DNA of 64,000 nucleotides. It comes from Cristatella mucedo. Lineage: Eukaryota > Bryozoa > Phylactolaemata > Cristatellidae. The stretch lies in assembly GCA_009760855.2 (NCBI GenBank), contig WPIO01000147.1:250001-314000 (forward strand), given 5' to 3'. Of the stretch, positions 43,701 to 55,660 are shown piece by piece (within the stretch, counting starts at the first letter, position 1; each line of letters begins with the position of its first letter). Both the position numbers and the translations under genes were made by a program. The notes under the pieces were generated by a model. It worked only from the letters and a program-made list of their open reading frames with translations, had not been told where the DNA came from and did not search any database.

Positions 43701-46700
43701 GTAGCATGGTTTTAAATAAAAATCAATTAAAGAAATTTCGCTGTAACATAATTACTGGGTTGAGATATTTTCACGGCATTTGGCTTGGCGCCGTACCAGT
43801 AAACTCCTGGCATCTAGCATGAAAAATTGTCCTGAAAATTACTGTACATCCTTGCATCACCTAGTGGAAAAAATCTGTTCGCTTACAGGGTAGTTGTTAT
43901 ACAGCCTGAGGACTCAAATGAAGTGGCTATTTAGGCATTAACAACCACCTGGATGCTATACTGTGGAGCATGAATGCTTTGCGATTCTTAACTACCAAGG
44001 TGGCCAGCTTATTTTGAATTACTACTTCCGCCTAGTAACACTAGGACTAGGACTATACTATCACAGGCGATGATGGAGTGCCTTACACTAGGTTGTTCTA
44101 AAGAAAGGTCTTCAAAAGTTTGTTTAGGCGATTTCGGATTGATCTGTTCACATATTGGTTCATGCTTAGGTTGCTCTGTGCCATGGCGGCACCCATAGGT
44201 ACACCTCAATTTTCAGAAAACTTTAGTAACTTATGCCCCACATATTTGGATGCATACATATTATGAAAACTTGCGATACACCATTTGGCTCAGGACTGCA
44301 TCACTTCGCACAGTCATCAATTGCTACCATGTAATTGAGATTGTTAGGGTCCTTAGTTAACTTGAGGTATTCTTCCTATTATTCTATCTCAAACGGGGTT
44401 CATCTTCCTAATACATAGCAATTCCGAGGGATTCCCAAAAACATCATTCTTCAAAAGAAATCTAACACCAATACAGTGCGAAAGAGTCCCAACTAACAAA
44501 TTCCGTCCGCTTGAGTCATAGGCTCATTAGGAGCAGCCAACCGTGACAATTGGCAGTTGACCCATAGTAGCAGCTGGGCGTCGTATTACTACACCGGGAA
44601 ATCTGCCTAAGTCGACTTGTTGCGGATGAATCCGTTAAATCTCATTGCAGAGCAAGCACCAATTTTTAATTTATTTAAAAAGTTGGTATAACAATTAAAA
44701 TATTCACACTTAATGTGACCGAAAAATTGTATAAGCTTGACTTCTTTCCATGAGGCTTAGCACCAGTTATATAGGCCACTTTCAGAAACTCCACTAGTCC
44801 GTTCGAGGTTATGTGAAACAACTGATAGAGGTCACTTGTTATGGTGGCTAATACTTGGCCTTAAATATAGCACAGTTATGTTAATTGCATCATTCCTCGG
44901 GCGACAATTATTATCTTTAAAGTGAGATTGAAACTTAAAATCATCTATACATTGTAACTTTAAGGCCTTCTAAAGTGTGACACCTTTTTAAAACTCTTTG
45001 TTTGCTGCTGTTTTGCCCATCCTGGGATAAAATTAGCCAAGCAGTTTCAATTCGCCCAATAAATTTTGGTTTAGAAATCCATACAGTCTCCGGAATCGTA
45101 ATGAAAATCCAGATTATTCTCTCATCAAAATGTATGGTTGCTACAATGCTTTTTCATGTAGCAGGACGCAGAGCTCAGTCTGTTTTCACTAAAACTATTG
45201 TCAGCTTGTAAAAAAAAATATGATGAATTTAACAGGGTACCCTGGGGTGTTTAATTAATATTATCTTTATGGTAGCATACATTACAGTAATTTATTGCTC
45301 TAGCCATGCACTTTCTCGCAGATTCTATTGATAGTCTTTCAATTCATAAGAATGATGTGTCCAAAACAAGCTTCGTTGGATTAGATTTTAAAGCTAGGCT
45401 ATACAGAAGCTGGTGCAGGACTTGGCCAAGGCTGAATGCCTTAAATTCTCTGTCGCTGTCAAATCGACTTTTGCAGGGTGTGGATATTTTATGGACACGG
45501 GCATTTTATATTCAGATACGAGTGCTCTTGATGTCTCTCGTATTCAGCTACTTTCAGAGTATTTGCTTGCCTTCTGCACCTGCAAGTCCCAGCCTCGAGT
45601 CAACGTACTGGTGTTACCAGGAATCCGCCTCGCCCATCGATTAACTCTAACACATTTAAGTGTGCTGTTTAGCTGCATAGTTCAATCCAAAAATTTGAGC
45701 GGTTTACTGCCCAGAGACAAAATTTCTAGATGCCTGCATTATGGCTCTTTTGCCATCGAAATGAATGAGATTAAGGTTTCCGAAGCTTGAAAGATCAAAT
45801 GAGGAACTGAGGATGAGAAGGTTTGAGAGTACTCGGTGCTGCTTGCAACAGCATTCAGTGACCACATCATGAACTGTATTTAGTGCAGCTCCAGCACGAT
45901 TATCTGATTGCTGCTGAAATGTTTAAGCCACCGTAGGAGGACGAGGAGGAGGAGAAAATTCTCAGGGGGGTGGTTTTGCTTAGGGGGTAACCAGCAGACC
46001 TTTAGGATAGATAGCATCAGCTGGAAGGACGTATACAGTTTCTAATTCTAATTCTAATCCCTTTCGAACTCAAACGCTTTTACTTAGATATATTTCACTG
46101 CAGGAAAATGGGCCGAGTTTCAGATTTTTGAGAATTTTAAGTGGCGTAGAATCTTTCAGCCCATTTAGCAAGTTACGTTATTCTTTTTTGCTATGTTTTT
46201 ATTAGTGTTCGATAGTATTTCACACTGAATGATACCCCATTTTTAATAATACTTTTCAGATTTTCTCTGTCATCATTAGGGCACATGACCTATCGAAAAA
46301 AGACAACATGTTTGATTATAAAAGCTTTTACACAGCACCTGAATGATATTAGCTAGTAATTTTACGAAATCATACGTATTAAATCTTGTGCTGCTACTCT
46401 CTTTGACCTGGTCGAAATGAATTTTCCTTGGTACATCTGTCATTGGTATCCTAAACCTAAGTTCAATCCTGGGTTTAGCCAACAACTAAACGTCTTTGTA
46501 GTTTAGGAGCTGGCTAAGAGATTTCCCGTGCTTCATACAGTTATTTCAAAGAATGCCACATGAATGCCACCAGAATATAACTATTTTTCACATTCTAAGG
46601 AAAAATAAAATAGATAACGCGTGCTTGACGGGTTAGGGGTGAAACTTTAATATTATCAGCGAATAGTTTAAGGTACGCCTAGCTGCTTAACAAGTACAAG

Positions 46701-46929
46701 AGAATAAGCTAGCTGATTTCTAACACATACAACATAAAATATCAGCATGCAGAAACTCAGAAATGAGTTTCTCTTGAGACAGGAATGTTTAAAACCGTGG
46801 GTCATCGTCTTACTTTGTATGTGTCACACCATCAGCTTATGCCGTAAATTCGGGAATGAGTGAGTCAGGCTTTTGAACCATGTAGGACCTAGTGAACCAT
46901 ATATCGTACTATACCATTGAACCTGACAA
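40721..46929. other. 6.2 kb with no recognised gene
   Basis: AT-rich and, apart from short local duplications (ATAGATCATAGCGACCTA-like at 42802-42857; TGTGGTACACAA-like at 42977-43007), unique in this window. I see no transposon ends, RT pieces or SINEs. Two overlapping plus-strand frames at 45306-45790 are listed separately. Confidence 0.45.
45413..45790 (+). CDS. Unrecognised ORF, 125 aa, possibly a decayed exon
   Basis: A 125-codon frame, overlapped by another 112-codon frame starting at 45306. Composition is more protein-like than in nearby frames: a hydrophobic stretch (LLSEYLLAFCTC) and VNVLVLPGIRLAHRL, with eight Cys. I recognise no family. It begins without a good start context and stops with KVSEA. 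The upstream frame could join it by a one-base shift near 45410. Either a relic of a retrocopy or exon, or chance. Low confidence. Confidence 0.18.
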   Translation: MQDLAKAECLKFSVAVKSTFAGCGYFMDTGILYSDTSALDVSRIQLLSEYLLAFCTCKSQPRVNVLVLPGIRLAHRLTLTHLSVLFSCIVQSKNLSGLLPRDKISRCLHYGSFAIEMNEIKVSEA

Positions 46930-47014
46930 AAAGTAGCTTAGATGTAACTATCAAGAGATTATTGGAGTTATATAGTGATTAATTGCTAAGCAGTTGAGCC
47001 TTTAATGTATTGAT

Positions 47015-47098
47015 ATAACATATATAACCTATAGAACATATATATAACCCATACATACTTATACAACTTATATAACATATATAACTTGATATAACTGA
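47015..47098. repeat. ATATAAC-type short tandem repeat
   Basis: Repeated (AC)ATATATAAC words. At the matching place in block A (about 24065-24095) the sequence goes directly from one flank to the other, so the array expanded in C only. Confidence 0.7.
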
Positions 47099-47649
47099 AT
47101 CATAATTGATCTCAAAGATTTGATAGCAGTGATAAAGTGTCAAAATTGATGACATTTGAGTTTCCTAAGATGTTGGTAAGATTTCTATGATGAAAAGAGA
47201 AGGTGCGTCCTTTTTGTGCGATGACAGTAGCCATTTATATTAGGCAGTGCATTTTTAGCTCCAGTGGTTGACTTACTAGGAGCAGACATCTATTCATGGT
47301 TTCACCAGCAGCACGGGCAGATATCTCAGCTTTCGGCCTCGCCCAAATGGTACCATCAGATTCTTGCTTAATGATTAGTGGTGAGTGCTGATTTTAGAAT
47401 GGAAATATACACTATCCCCTGGGCTTCAATACTAAGAAGTATGACCAATATCATTCTCATCTCCATAAAAGTACTCTCTTGCCTACTTTTGACTGCATCT
47501 GCTTGTGAGCTAGTCATGCCAGACAACTGAAAGACCTGCCTCATAGCAGTCCCTATAGCTGTCCGAAAGATCTTCCTGAATTGAACTTCCTGAGTTGATA
47601 TAACAATTTTGAAATATTTAATAATTTCTACAATAAGTGTGACCAAAAA

Positions 47650-49300
47650 CTAATCCATAGAAGTTTCAATTTTTTCAATCTACGTGCCATGGAAAGATGC
47701 TTACGAGTAGTGGCAGTTCGACCACTACACCATTTGCAGGTTGGTCTTTCACAGAGTGCCTAGCAACGCATCACAGGAAAGGGTATTTCAAGTTAACCAC
47801 CGAAATTTATTGCATTGGGCGTGACGTTCTAAAGCTCTCCCTTTCAATGGCTCGGACCAGCCAGCCTCTGTGCTTAATCGAACTGAGATACTGCAAGCAA
47901 TTTCCCCACAAAAATTGAGCATCTGAGATTTAAATTTATAATGCAATGTGTTAAAGCTTACCAAACAAATTATTCATGCCAATTTTTGTTCCAATGGCCC
48001 GATGGCTCGCTCAGCAATGTCGAACTTGGAAACAGGTACTATTCAGAAAACTGGCGTCATTAAACTGCGATTTTGATTGCTTACTATTGAAACCGTGTTC
48101 CGGTTTACCTACAAATCTTCGTGCGATTGCCAAACGAGTTGTGATGCTGTGGCCCCTGACGGTCTAAGCCGTTACAGGCCATACCATTACAAAGTGGCTA
48201 CCACATGTTATAAAATGAGGTAGGACAACTCCACACACTTTGACATGCTATTTCGTGTCAGTGCGCTAGTCATGCAACAGCTATTTTGGAAATAGCTGCT
48301 CTATCGTCATTGGAACGAAGAAGTAGGCAGGCACCTTGGAAACAACTAGGCAATAGCAGGACAAATCAAGAGTCGAATTGCATCAAGTGTGGTAGATTAG
48401 CCCTTAATGCCATTCTGTATAATTTAGACTAAAAGCAGCAGTCTTCTGACGTTTATTGCGGAAATGGCAGGCGTGTCGTAGTTAGTCTTGGGTCCTTAGC
48501 AATCTATACACGCAAATTAAACCTCGGATGATTTGCACTTCCACCTCTCTGCTGTCCCCTAAAGTATGAGTCTTTCTAGTTGCCGATCAATGGGGCCGTT
48601 AAAGCTGGGCAGTCACTTGACAAATCATCAAAAGCAGCAGAAATGTCGACTACAAAAACGGAGCAACGAGTAATACTAATGTAATGTGCATTCGTCAATT
48701 TCTGTCGTCAAGGTATTCAGTTACGAGAATAAAGTTTTGAGACTTGCACCAAAGATTCATTCTGACATCAAGAAGTTGTTCAACTAGCTGCTCTCCAATT
48801 AAGAATAGTTAAATAGGCATTATGTGTGACTTCCTGAAAGTCTGTGATTATATTTCCCGAAATTGAGAGTTAGCAATATTATTCCTACCGAAATGCAATA
48901 TTTGTTTCTCTTTTGTGTTATAGTAATCGAATTGGACGACATCAAGCCAGTTAACTCAAATGATTTATGTAGTTTGAAAATTTTATAGTAGCTGCGTGAT
49001 ATGTGTTGTGCTCATTTGTAGCTTTGTTAGGGTTGAGGGCTTTGTACTGGGCAGTTATATCTTGAGCTGTGTTGTCAGTGCAACCCTAAGACGTATATAG
49101 GAACGTAATTGGGAAACGTGGAAAATGGTTAAAAAAGCACACGTTGCTCGATTTGTAGAATGAAGTGAGCAGAGTTATTGGAGAAGTAAATCAGTTGAGT
49201 CGTTCTCGGAAAACTTCGACTACAAAAAGCGCTTCCCCTGCAAAATCTCCCGTTAGAGATCGGAGCAATTAAGCCACTTGACTCATCGTGTTATTTTTCT
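47650..49300. other. Lectin 5' flank of block C, no gene recognised
   Basis: Aligns in patches with 21430-22990 of block A (minus). The conserved patch 47700-47900 matches 22780-22985. Frames such as 47697-47918 exist in both copies in similar position but differ in frame and stops. I regard it as flank. Confidence 0.5.
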
Positions 49301-49329
49301 CAAGCACGAATCATTCGAACTCAACAACG

Positions 49330-49461
49330 CTGGCTGATGCTTCTCCTTACAGTGATATGAACTCCTTAGAAATTGACGTTACAGGCCTCTGCCGTGCCGT
49401 ATATATTGATAAACTTGTAACTGGCGTCTCATGCTCCCTGCGAGCGGCTTTACTGGTAAGT
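49330..49461 (+). promoter_or_regulatory. Relic lectin promoter of block C
   Basis: CTTCTCCTTACAGTGATATG and CTCCTTAGAAATTG upstream, TATATA at 49400-49405 and donor GTAAGT at 49456-49461 correspond to the block A promoter and first exon. The coding exons 1 and 2 that it should drive are gone. Confidence 0.5.
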
Positions 49462-51032
49462 AGTTGCATAATGGCACATGCAAGGCTATGGCAATATAAA
49501 CTGTCTAAATATTTTACAACTAGTTTCGCAAGTTAGATCTTAAAATTACTATCTTAGATATTCGCTTATCAATCAATAATGTTTGCAATAATGAAAGTAT
49601 AGCAATTTGGATAAGCCATATTGCCATAAAAACATGCTTCCATGCTACGTGACCCTAGGTAATGCTGCTCTAATCCCTGGACTTAATTGCTTGCATGTAT
49701 GGAAAACTATGCCAAAGGATCACGGGTAACCTAACAAAAAATTCCAGGGCTAAACTGGCATGCATTGCTTTTTTCCTATTCCGTGGCCAGAGCAGATTAG
49801 CTATTCTCTGTGATTACTCGATTGTCCTATTTAAAATAAACCTTTAGGCTAACTGCTAAATTTGAAGCTGAGAGGCTGCAGTTAATTGGACCATATTCAG
49901 TAAGTATCAGTTTGATTTCGTAAATATAAAGGTCCCGTTATACAGATTAAATCGAGGAACCTGAAAAAATCTGTAGACCATTCGTATAATTAAAAACAAA
50001 ATAATTGTTAAAGCTAATGTGGTTTGCTCACTAGTTACTTGTATGTTTTCAGTGCCTGTAATATTTTCACCACTCATCAGATTTAATACCTCTTCGCGTT
50101 CTGGTTATAATAGCTGCTCATTTCATATCACTTGATAAATGTGACTGATTTTTTATCGGCCTGAACCATCGTTCTGGCAGTTTACTATGAGAAGCTGTAG
50201 AAAAGATAAATTGGATGTACGGTTGCTCGGAAGTGGCAGCAATTAGAAGCAGCTGCCTTAAAGTGTTGCCTGTAGTGAACGCTCGATACGGTTACGCCTT
50301 TATTGCTAAAAGTAACACCACTCCGTCGATCACAAATCATGATCATGTATGTATGACGGAATGCTCCGCGTAGCGAAGGCATCACTAATCTCTCTGGCAA
50401 TTTTCTAGTACATCTTGAGGACTTCGAGCATGGGCGTGCACTGCTAAATTTATGTGTCCCAGTGTTTAGTCGAAAAGTTATTTCCAAAATTTGTACCGTG
50501 TACACGTTCACTGACGTACGAATTAGCATTATTAACAAGTCTCGCTTTTGATCTGCATATTACCTCCGTGTATGCACACGGCTCACTCCGAGTGTGCATG
50601 ACTTTTTGATTGTCCAAATGCCAGTTCTACCTACTTGCTTTATCACTCCGCTGCTTCTAGCGAGCAAAATAGTTCTAGCTAAACCAAAACTATTTAGTGA
50701 TTGGGGAGAATTTGATGGCAAGAAATGAAGCCAAACATCTGTTGTGTACCATTTATTAACATACAGCCCCAAGTAGTGACATTGTGTTGTGCTTCTTTGC
50801 TGAAAATTGTTTATGGCCTGGTAGTCCTGAACCTTACACTCTGAAACCTTTCCGGATAGAAAATGTTTGTCTATTTCTCAGTATTTTGAAATTTTGTTTC
50901 ACGAAAATAAATGACAATAAAAAATCACAACGGCGACCTAAATTTAAATATTTGCAAACTCGCTGTGTCTGCTTAAAACGATATTACCTTCAGCTTAACG
51001 CTACCAATATTCGTCGCTTCTGGGCACAGCAG
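49462..51032. other. Intron 2 remains of lectin copy C
   Basis: Conserved patches: 49470-49620 (28395-28540 in B) and 49850-49980 (28825-28940 in B; 15470-15600 minus in A). The frame 50185-50538 (minus) lies in sequence without coding signature. Confidence 0.5.
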
Positions 51033-51792
51033 GACTTTTACTTGCAGAACGACGTCTCTGGATTAATCAGAAATACCATTTTTAGACTACTCCATCAACG
51101 TACTCCGAAGCTAAGCGACGATGCCGTCGTCTAGGCTTCAATTGGCTGCAATCAATAACAAATATGAGACGGGTGAGATCGTAGGCTACCGTAAGTCTCA
51201 CAGAGGCAAGCACAGTCTGACTTAGTGCAATACTTGATTCACCATAGATTGTGCCTGTAGCACTAATCCCTATTACCTATCCATTTTTTTCAATTCTCTA
51301 GGCAATTGCTAAGACTAATAATAATAATAATAATAATAATGTACTTGATAAAGCGACCTCAGAGAACTTAATCTCTTTCTAGGCGCTTTACATTTGCTGC
51401 AAAGGGAGATGCAATTGAATGGTAAGTAAAATCATGCTTTAAAAACAAACAAGAAGCTAATGTTCAATCTTCTAAGCAGTTTATACACCCTAACGTGTGT
51501 GGCATGTGACTTTTTAGAGTTTGACGGAATCAACGTTTGAATCGGCTTAACATTAATACAAGCTAATAAGAAACATCCATCATATTGGACGTGGGACTGC
51601 GGATGTAGACCACTAGGATCGAAGGGATCTGAATACAGTGAATGGTTCCCTGGACAGCCGGATAATTCGAACAAAATCAAGGACCGGGCCCATTTACGAA
51701 CAGCATGGGGTGGATACGACTGGAATGATATCAATTCCGCTCGGAAATTTGCATTTGCTTTGTCAAAAATGTCATCAAAAACGAAAATGCTG
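51033..51792 (+). pseudogene. C-type lectin pseudogene, copy C
   Basis: Exon 3 equivalent 51033-51214: TAG at 51083-51085 replaces the Glu codon after KYHF, and one base is missing in the GLTLAAINN region (51134-51145), shifting the frame. Exon 4 equivalent about 51520-51792: Trp of the VWIGL core is TGA; WTWDCGC, PGQPD and DWND are readable; an extra base precedes the FVC region and shifts the end. Exons 1 and 2 are deleted. The intron between holds an L2 tail insertion (51316-51452). Confidence 0.85.
51316..51452 (-). mobile_element. L2 family 1, 3'-tail-only copy in lectin copy C
   Basis: (TAA)n, the inverse hairpin GCGACCTCAGAGAACTTAATC...GCGCTTTACATTTGC and 50 bases of 3' UTR. Absent from the same intron in A and B. 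Confidence 0.88.
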
Positions 51793-53372
51793 ATGAGTTA
51801 TTACACGTTCTCTATGCTGTGCACAATAAACAAAAAGTGAGTTTGCATGAACTAACATTTTCAGTTTGCAATTGTAGCTTCAACATTATGAATATTTTCC
51901 AAGTATTTTCGTTTGCAATAACTAAACCTGGAGGGATAAGTTTGGTAAAGCGGGTTAAGCGAGGGTTTCAGCTAAGTGAAAAAACCTAGGTCTTAACAGG
52001 CCAAGGGTTTTAGTATTAACTGTGCACTGTATCTGGATATTGACCGGGAACAATGCTTTTCGCTGAATGGGACATGGGACTAGATTTAAGTGATTTTTTA
52101 AAAGGTAGGGACACAATTTCAACATGTATCGTATGCGTAGTGGCACTATGCAGTGTTAAAATCCCACTGAAGTTGCTTATAACGAGAGGGCATAGTACAT
52201 GAACTCTGCAATTGCTGCAGGGAACTGGTGCGTTTTGGAAGCGTTTTTTGTAATTTCTCATAGTCAGGAATATTGTAACGTCATTCGTTGAAGAGTTCCA
52301 AGCTTTCGATGCACACCGATTGCAGGCATGGAGCCCTTGGTGTATGTTTGAGGATTAGCTAAACAATATGAGCTGGCAGAGCGGGTGGTGCTGTTCCTAC
52401 TGTAGCTAAGGAGTAGTTCTAAGCGGCAAGAGTTATCACGATTACTAAGCATAGTGAAAACGTCCTAGCACAGGTGCTGATTGTTTATTTTCCGGCCATT
52501 ATGATTTGGATTACCAAGGCGTTCATTTACAAATATTTTCAGTACAATAAACCTTGGAGCTCAATATTTAGAGTGACACCAAGTATGGGATTATCAGCAT
52601 GCACTGGGAAATACAACATTCATGCACTCAGTTTAAAATCAACTCCCGTAGCAAAGATTTTGTTTTTCAAAATGACGCGTTCAAAAGCAGTCGTCTGTAA
52701 TATAAACATTTTAGAAGACAGTTTTTCGCTTGCTTGATAGTTCTAAATGTGTTGGAGTTTGATGATCGATTCTTAAAAGCGAAAGTTTTGGGAGTACTAG
52801 GTCTCAGTAAGCTTGCCCCAAACACAAATAGCTGATCTCGGAGTATTATCATGTTCTACCTACACGTTAACTCCGTGAGGAGTGCAATAAAATGTACTCG
52901 ATCAATACGTTTACCAATGAAGATTGTGATTGGTGCACCGAAATGGACTTGCAAGAGCTAAAAATTTGGTAATAGGTGAGCCTGCCTCTTGAGGCTTTTT
53001 GACATTAAAGCCGCACGATAGCATCTCGAGCGTTCTTTAAACTTGTCAACGCCGCATAAAGCAGGGCCTTGAAAGATTAAAGTATTGCAACCAATTCAAT
53101 TCGGGATTTTTCGGCATCTGACTTACATACGTGTAATTAGTTTTTAACTTGAGCCTTCTGTAATATATAACAGACGAAGTAGGTTCACCAGACATTTACC
53201 TGGGAAAAGCAGCCAATTAGTGCTCTCAATCTAAGAAGGTTTATATTGATTCACAATAATTATAGTATTCGTGGATGACAGTCCTGTCAATCGTGTTGCA
53301 ATTTTTATCTCCACAGCCTTTAATTAGGACACTAAACATATTTACCGTTCAAATGAAGCTTCACGTAAAATT
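51793..53372. other. Lectin 3' flank of block C, no gene recognised
   Basis: Collinear with 29410-31400 in B apart from the SINE there. No coding signature. Confidence 0.5.
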
Positions 53373-54197
53373 GATAATAATAATAATAATGTACTTGATA
53401 AAGCGCCCTCAGAGAACTTAATCTCTTTCTAGGCGCTTTACATTTGCTGCAAAGGGAGATGCAATTAAATGGTAAGTAAGATCATGCTTGAAAAACAAAC
53501 AAAATGAATAACACGGTTAGGGGTGACATGCACAGGGTTAGCATGCAAATGTGGTTAGTGGCAGCATGCATAAGCACGTGAAGGACGAATCACAGGGACC
53601 CACTAAATGCTGTCCTAAATAGGTGAGTTTTTAGGTTCCTTTTAAATGTGGTCAGGTCAGGGGATGTTCTGACTCAGGTCGGGAGGGAGTTCCAGGCTTT
53701 AGGAGCATACGAACTAAATGCACGGTCTCCAAAGGATTTGAGTTTGTACGAGGCATTTCTAGACTGTTGGATTACGAAAAGCGGGTGGTACGATGCTTGG
53801 CCTGATGGGGAGTATGTCGGAGCGATAGGCTGGAGCCATAGAATGAAGGGACCTAAAAGTGAGCGACAAAACCTTGAAGTCAATCCGTTGCTTGACTGGT
53901 AGCCAGTGCAGGTCGGCGAGAAGTGGAGTAATGTGGCAACTGCGCAGCTCACGACAGACAAGCCTAGCTGCAGAGTTTTGCACCAGCTGCAATCGCCTGA
54001 TCGCACATGCTGGTAGGCCAGTAAGCAGTGAGTTGCAGAAGTCGAGACGAGATGTCACGAATGCATGGACCAACTTAGATGTGGTATCCTTATCTAAACA
54101 AGCCCGAATTTTAGCAATATTATGAAGCTGAAAATAGGAAGATTTGACCGTGGAGCTAAAATGGTCGTCTAACGAGAGGTCGCTTTGGAATATGATG
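53373..54197 (-). mobile_element. L2 family 1 fragment (RT C-terminus to tail)
   Basis: Minus strand: codons for MVHAFVTSRLDFCNSLLTGL and ELRSCHITPLLADLHWLPVK, 3' UTR, hairpin and (ATT)n. It interrupts lectin 3' flank that is continuous in block B (around 31418-31430). One frameshift near 53760-53780. One of the youngest-looking copies. Confidence 0.88.
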
Positions 54198-54540
54198 TGA
54201 ATATTTCCTGGTACTAGCCATTTCTGCTTCTGCTATTGCTCATGGTAAATAACCTATCAGAAGTTACTACACTTGATCAAAATTATTTATTCTAGTCAAG
54301 TAAATATAATAAATCTTAAGACTTATGTTTCTTATTCTTAAATCGGCAAATAATAAAAATTTCTAACAGAATTTATGAACTTTAAATACGTGTATAAATA
54401 CTGGATCAATTGCAAACCAAATCTCTAGCCCAGCCTATCTGCAGCACTATCATAAGCTTAACTAGGTTGGTACTCATTATCGAAAAGTTTCACAGCAATA
54501 GTATTACAATTTTATGAAGGAGTTTCTTTTTTCTGCTTCT

Positions 54541-55500
54541 GCTTACATAAAACGTGAGCCATTACGTTCAAACATTGTTCCCACTCGAGCGAGGAAGAAA
54601 CCAATTAGGAAAAGTGTTTACGGCGACTCACGAAGGAACCGTGAGTTAATACTGCCAACGACTTTATCCATAGTCAAGCTATACCTTGTTATCCGATGCA
54701 CTAAAACCTAATTCACCCAAAATGATGCTATTTAAGGAGGGAGTCTAATGACCGTAACATGACGTGATTTGTGAACTAATGAAAGTGGCTTAGATGAAGC
54801 CATCAAAGTCCACTCCTAAGTGGCTAGCGAATGATTCACGTCTTATAAATTTCCTTTGGGTCTGAGTGGCAGAACTTCAGTTTCTAAGTGAAAAATGAAG
54901 CCCTGGCTTTTTTAAGCTTCCGGGTGTACACACGGAGGAAGCCTTTAAAGCTGGCTAGATCGCCGTCAGACCCCGAGTTCTTAAAGCAGCCTACAAGCCT
55001 GGGGTCGAACCGATATGAAACTAGCGTGCCTGGAGCAAAGCACTGCTCTAAGCAGTCACCATTGAGTTCAAGCATGTCCTGTTTAAGCCGTAGTGTGTAT
55101 GCAGGTGCACACGCCGGCTGTGAATACTTTCCAGTTTGGAGCTGCACGGCGTGAGAGAAGTGGGGCGTTTGGCCGTCTGACGAACATCAGGAGCTGAAGT
55201 TTCAGTGAGAGGCTCCCTCAGCCCGAAGCAGGTGTCGCACTGATTGCCTACATTCCCTTTTGCTCCGGCAGCCCCCCCCACACACACACACACAGGTTAT
55301 ATACTTGTATCCGGATCGATTTTGGCGACTTTCCCTTACAAGATAGACACCGGAAGTAATTGTCATGAACTTTTGAGTAAGCCTGGTCAAAAATTCCACT
55401 CTTGCGAGTAAATTAATACAGTAGCAGCACATTCGGCCACTCATGAAACCATCTTGTCCACGTGAGAAAGTACAAACTAACGGACCAAGGTAAGCCCATC
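54541..55500. other. No gene recognised; short (CA)n at 55276-55293
   Basis: GC rises from about 54880. Frames at 54884-55154 overlap on both strands. The (AC)n run follows CCCCCCC. No domain or repeat family is evident. Confidence 0.45.
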
Positions 55501-55502
55501 AC

Positions 55503-55660
55503 TATAATGTAATGTAATGCATCTCTGTCTGTAATTCTACAAAGTCATAAAGACCATGTGGGTGTTACGCAGGAGAGTTTTTTACAGCGCACTCACAGCC
55601 TAAGCGGCTTTCGGTACCCATTCGGTAGCCAACAGACTTCATCTCGCGAAACAAAGAGAC
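55503..55660 (-). mobile_element. RT family 2, 3'-end-only copy
   Basis: Matches 11525-11645: AAAGTCATAAAGAC, GTGGGTGTTACGCAGG, GCACTCACAGCCTAAGCGGC and CCAACAGACTTC. It begins with (TAATG) units (55503-55517), which would be this family's terminal repeat tail. Confidence 0.7.

Larger units (their letters stand above)
46930..54540 (+). repeat. Paralogous block C with a broken lectin copy
   Basis: Aligns with block A (minus) from about 24200 to 10400 and with block B (plus) from 27000 to 31770. Compared with B it has lost the segment from the 5' UTR donor to the middle of intron 2 (junction near 49456-49475), and has gained two L2 insertions (51316-51452 and 53373-54197). Confidence 0.72.

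Noticed and set aside
50185-50538. 117-aa minus-strand frame
   Set aside because: Lies in the intron remains of lectin copy C and has no counterpart in A or B.
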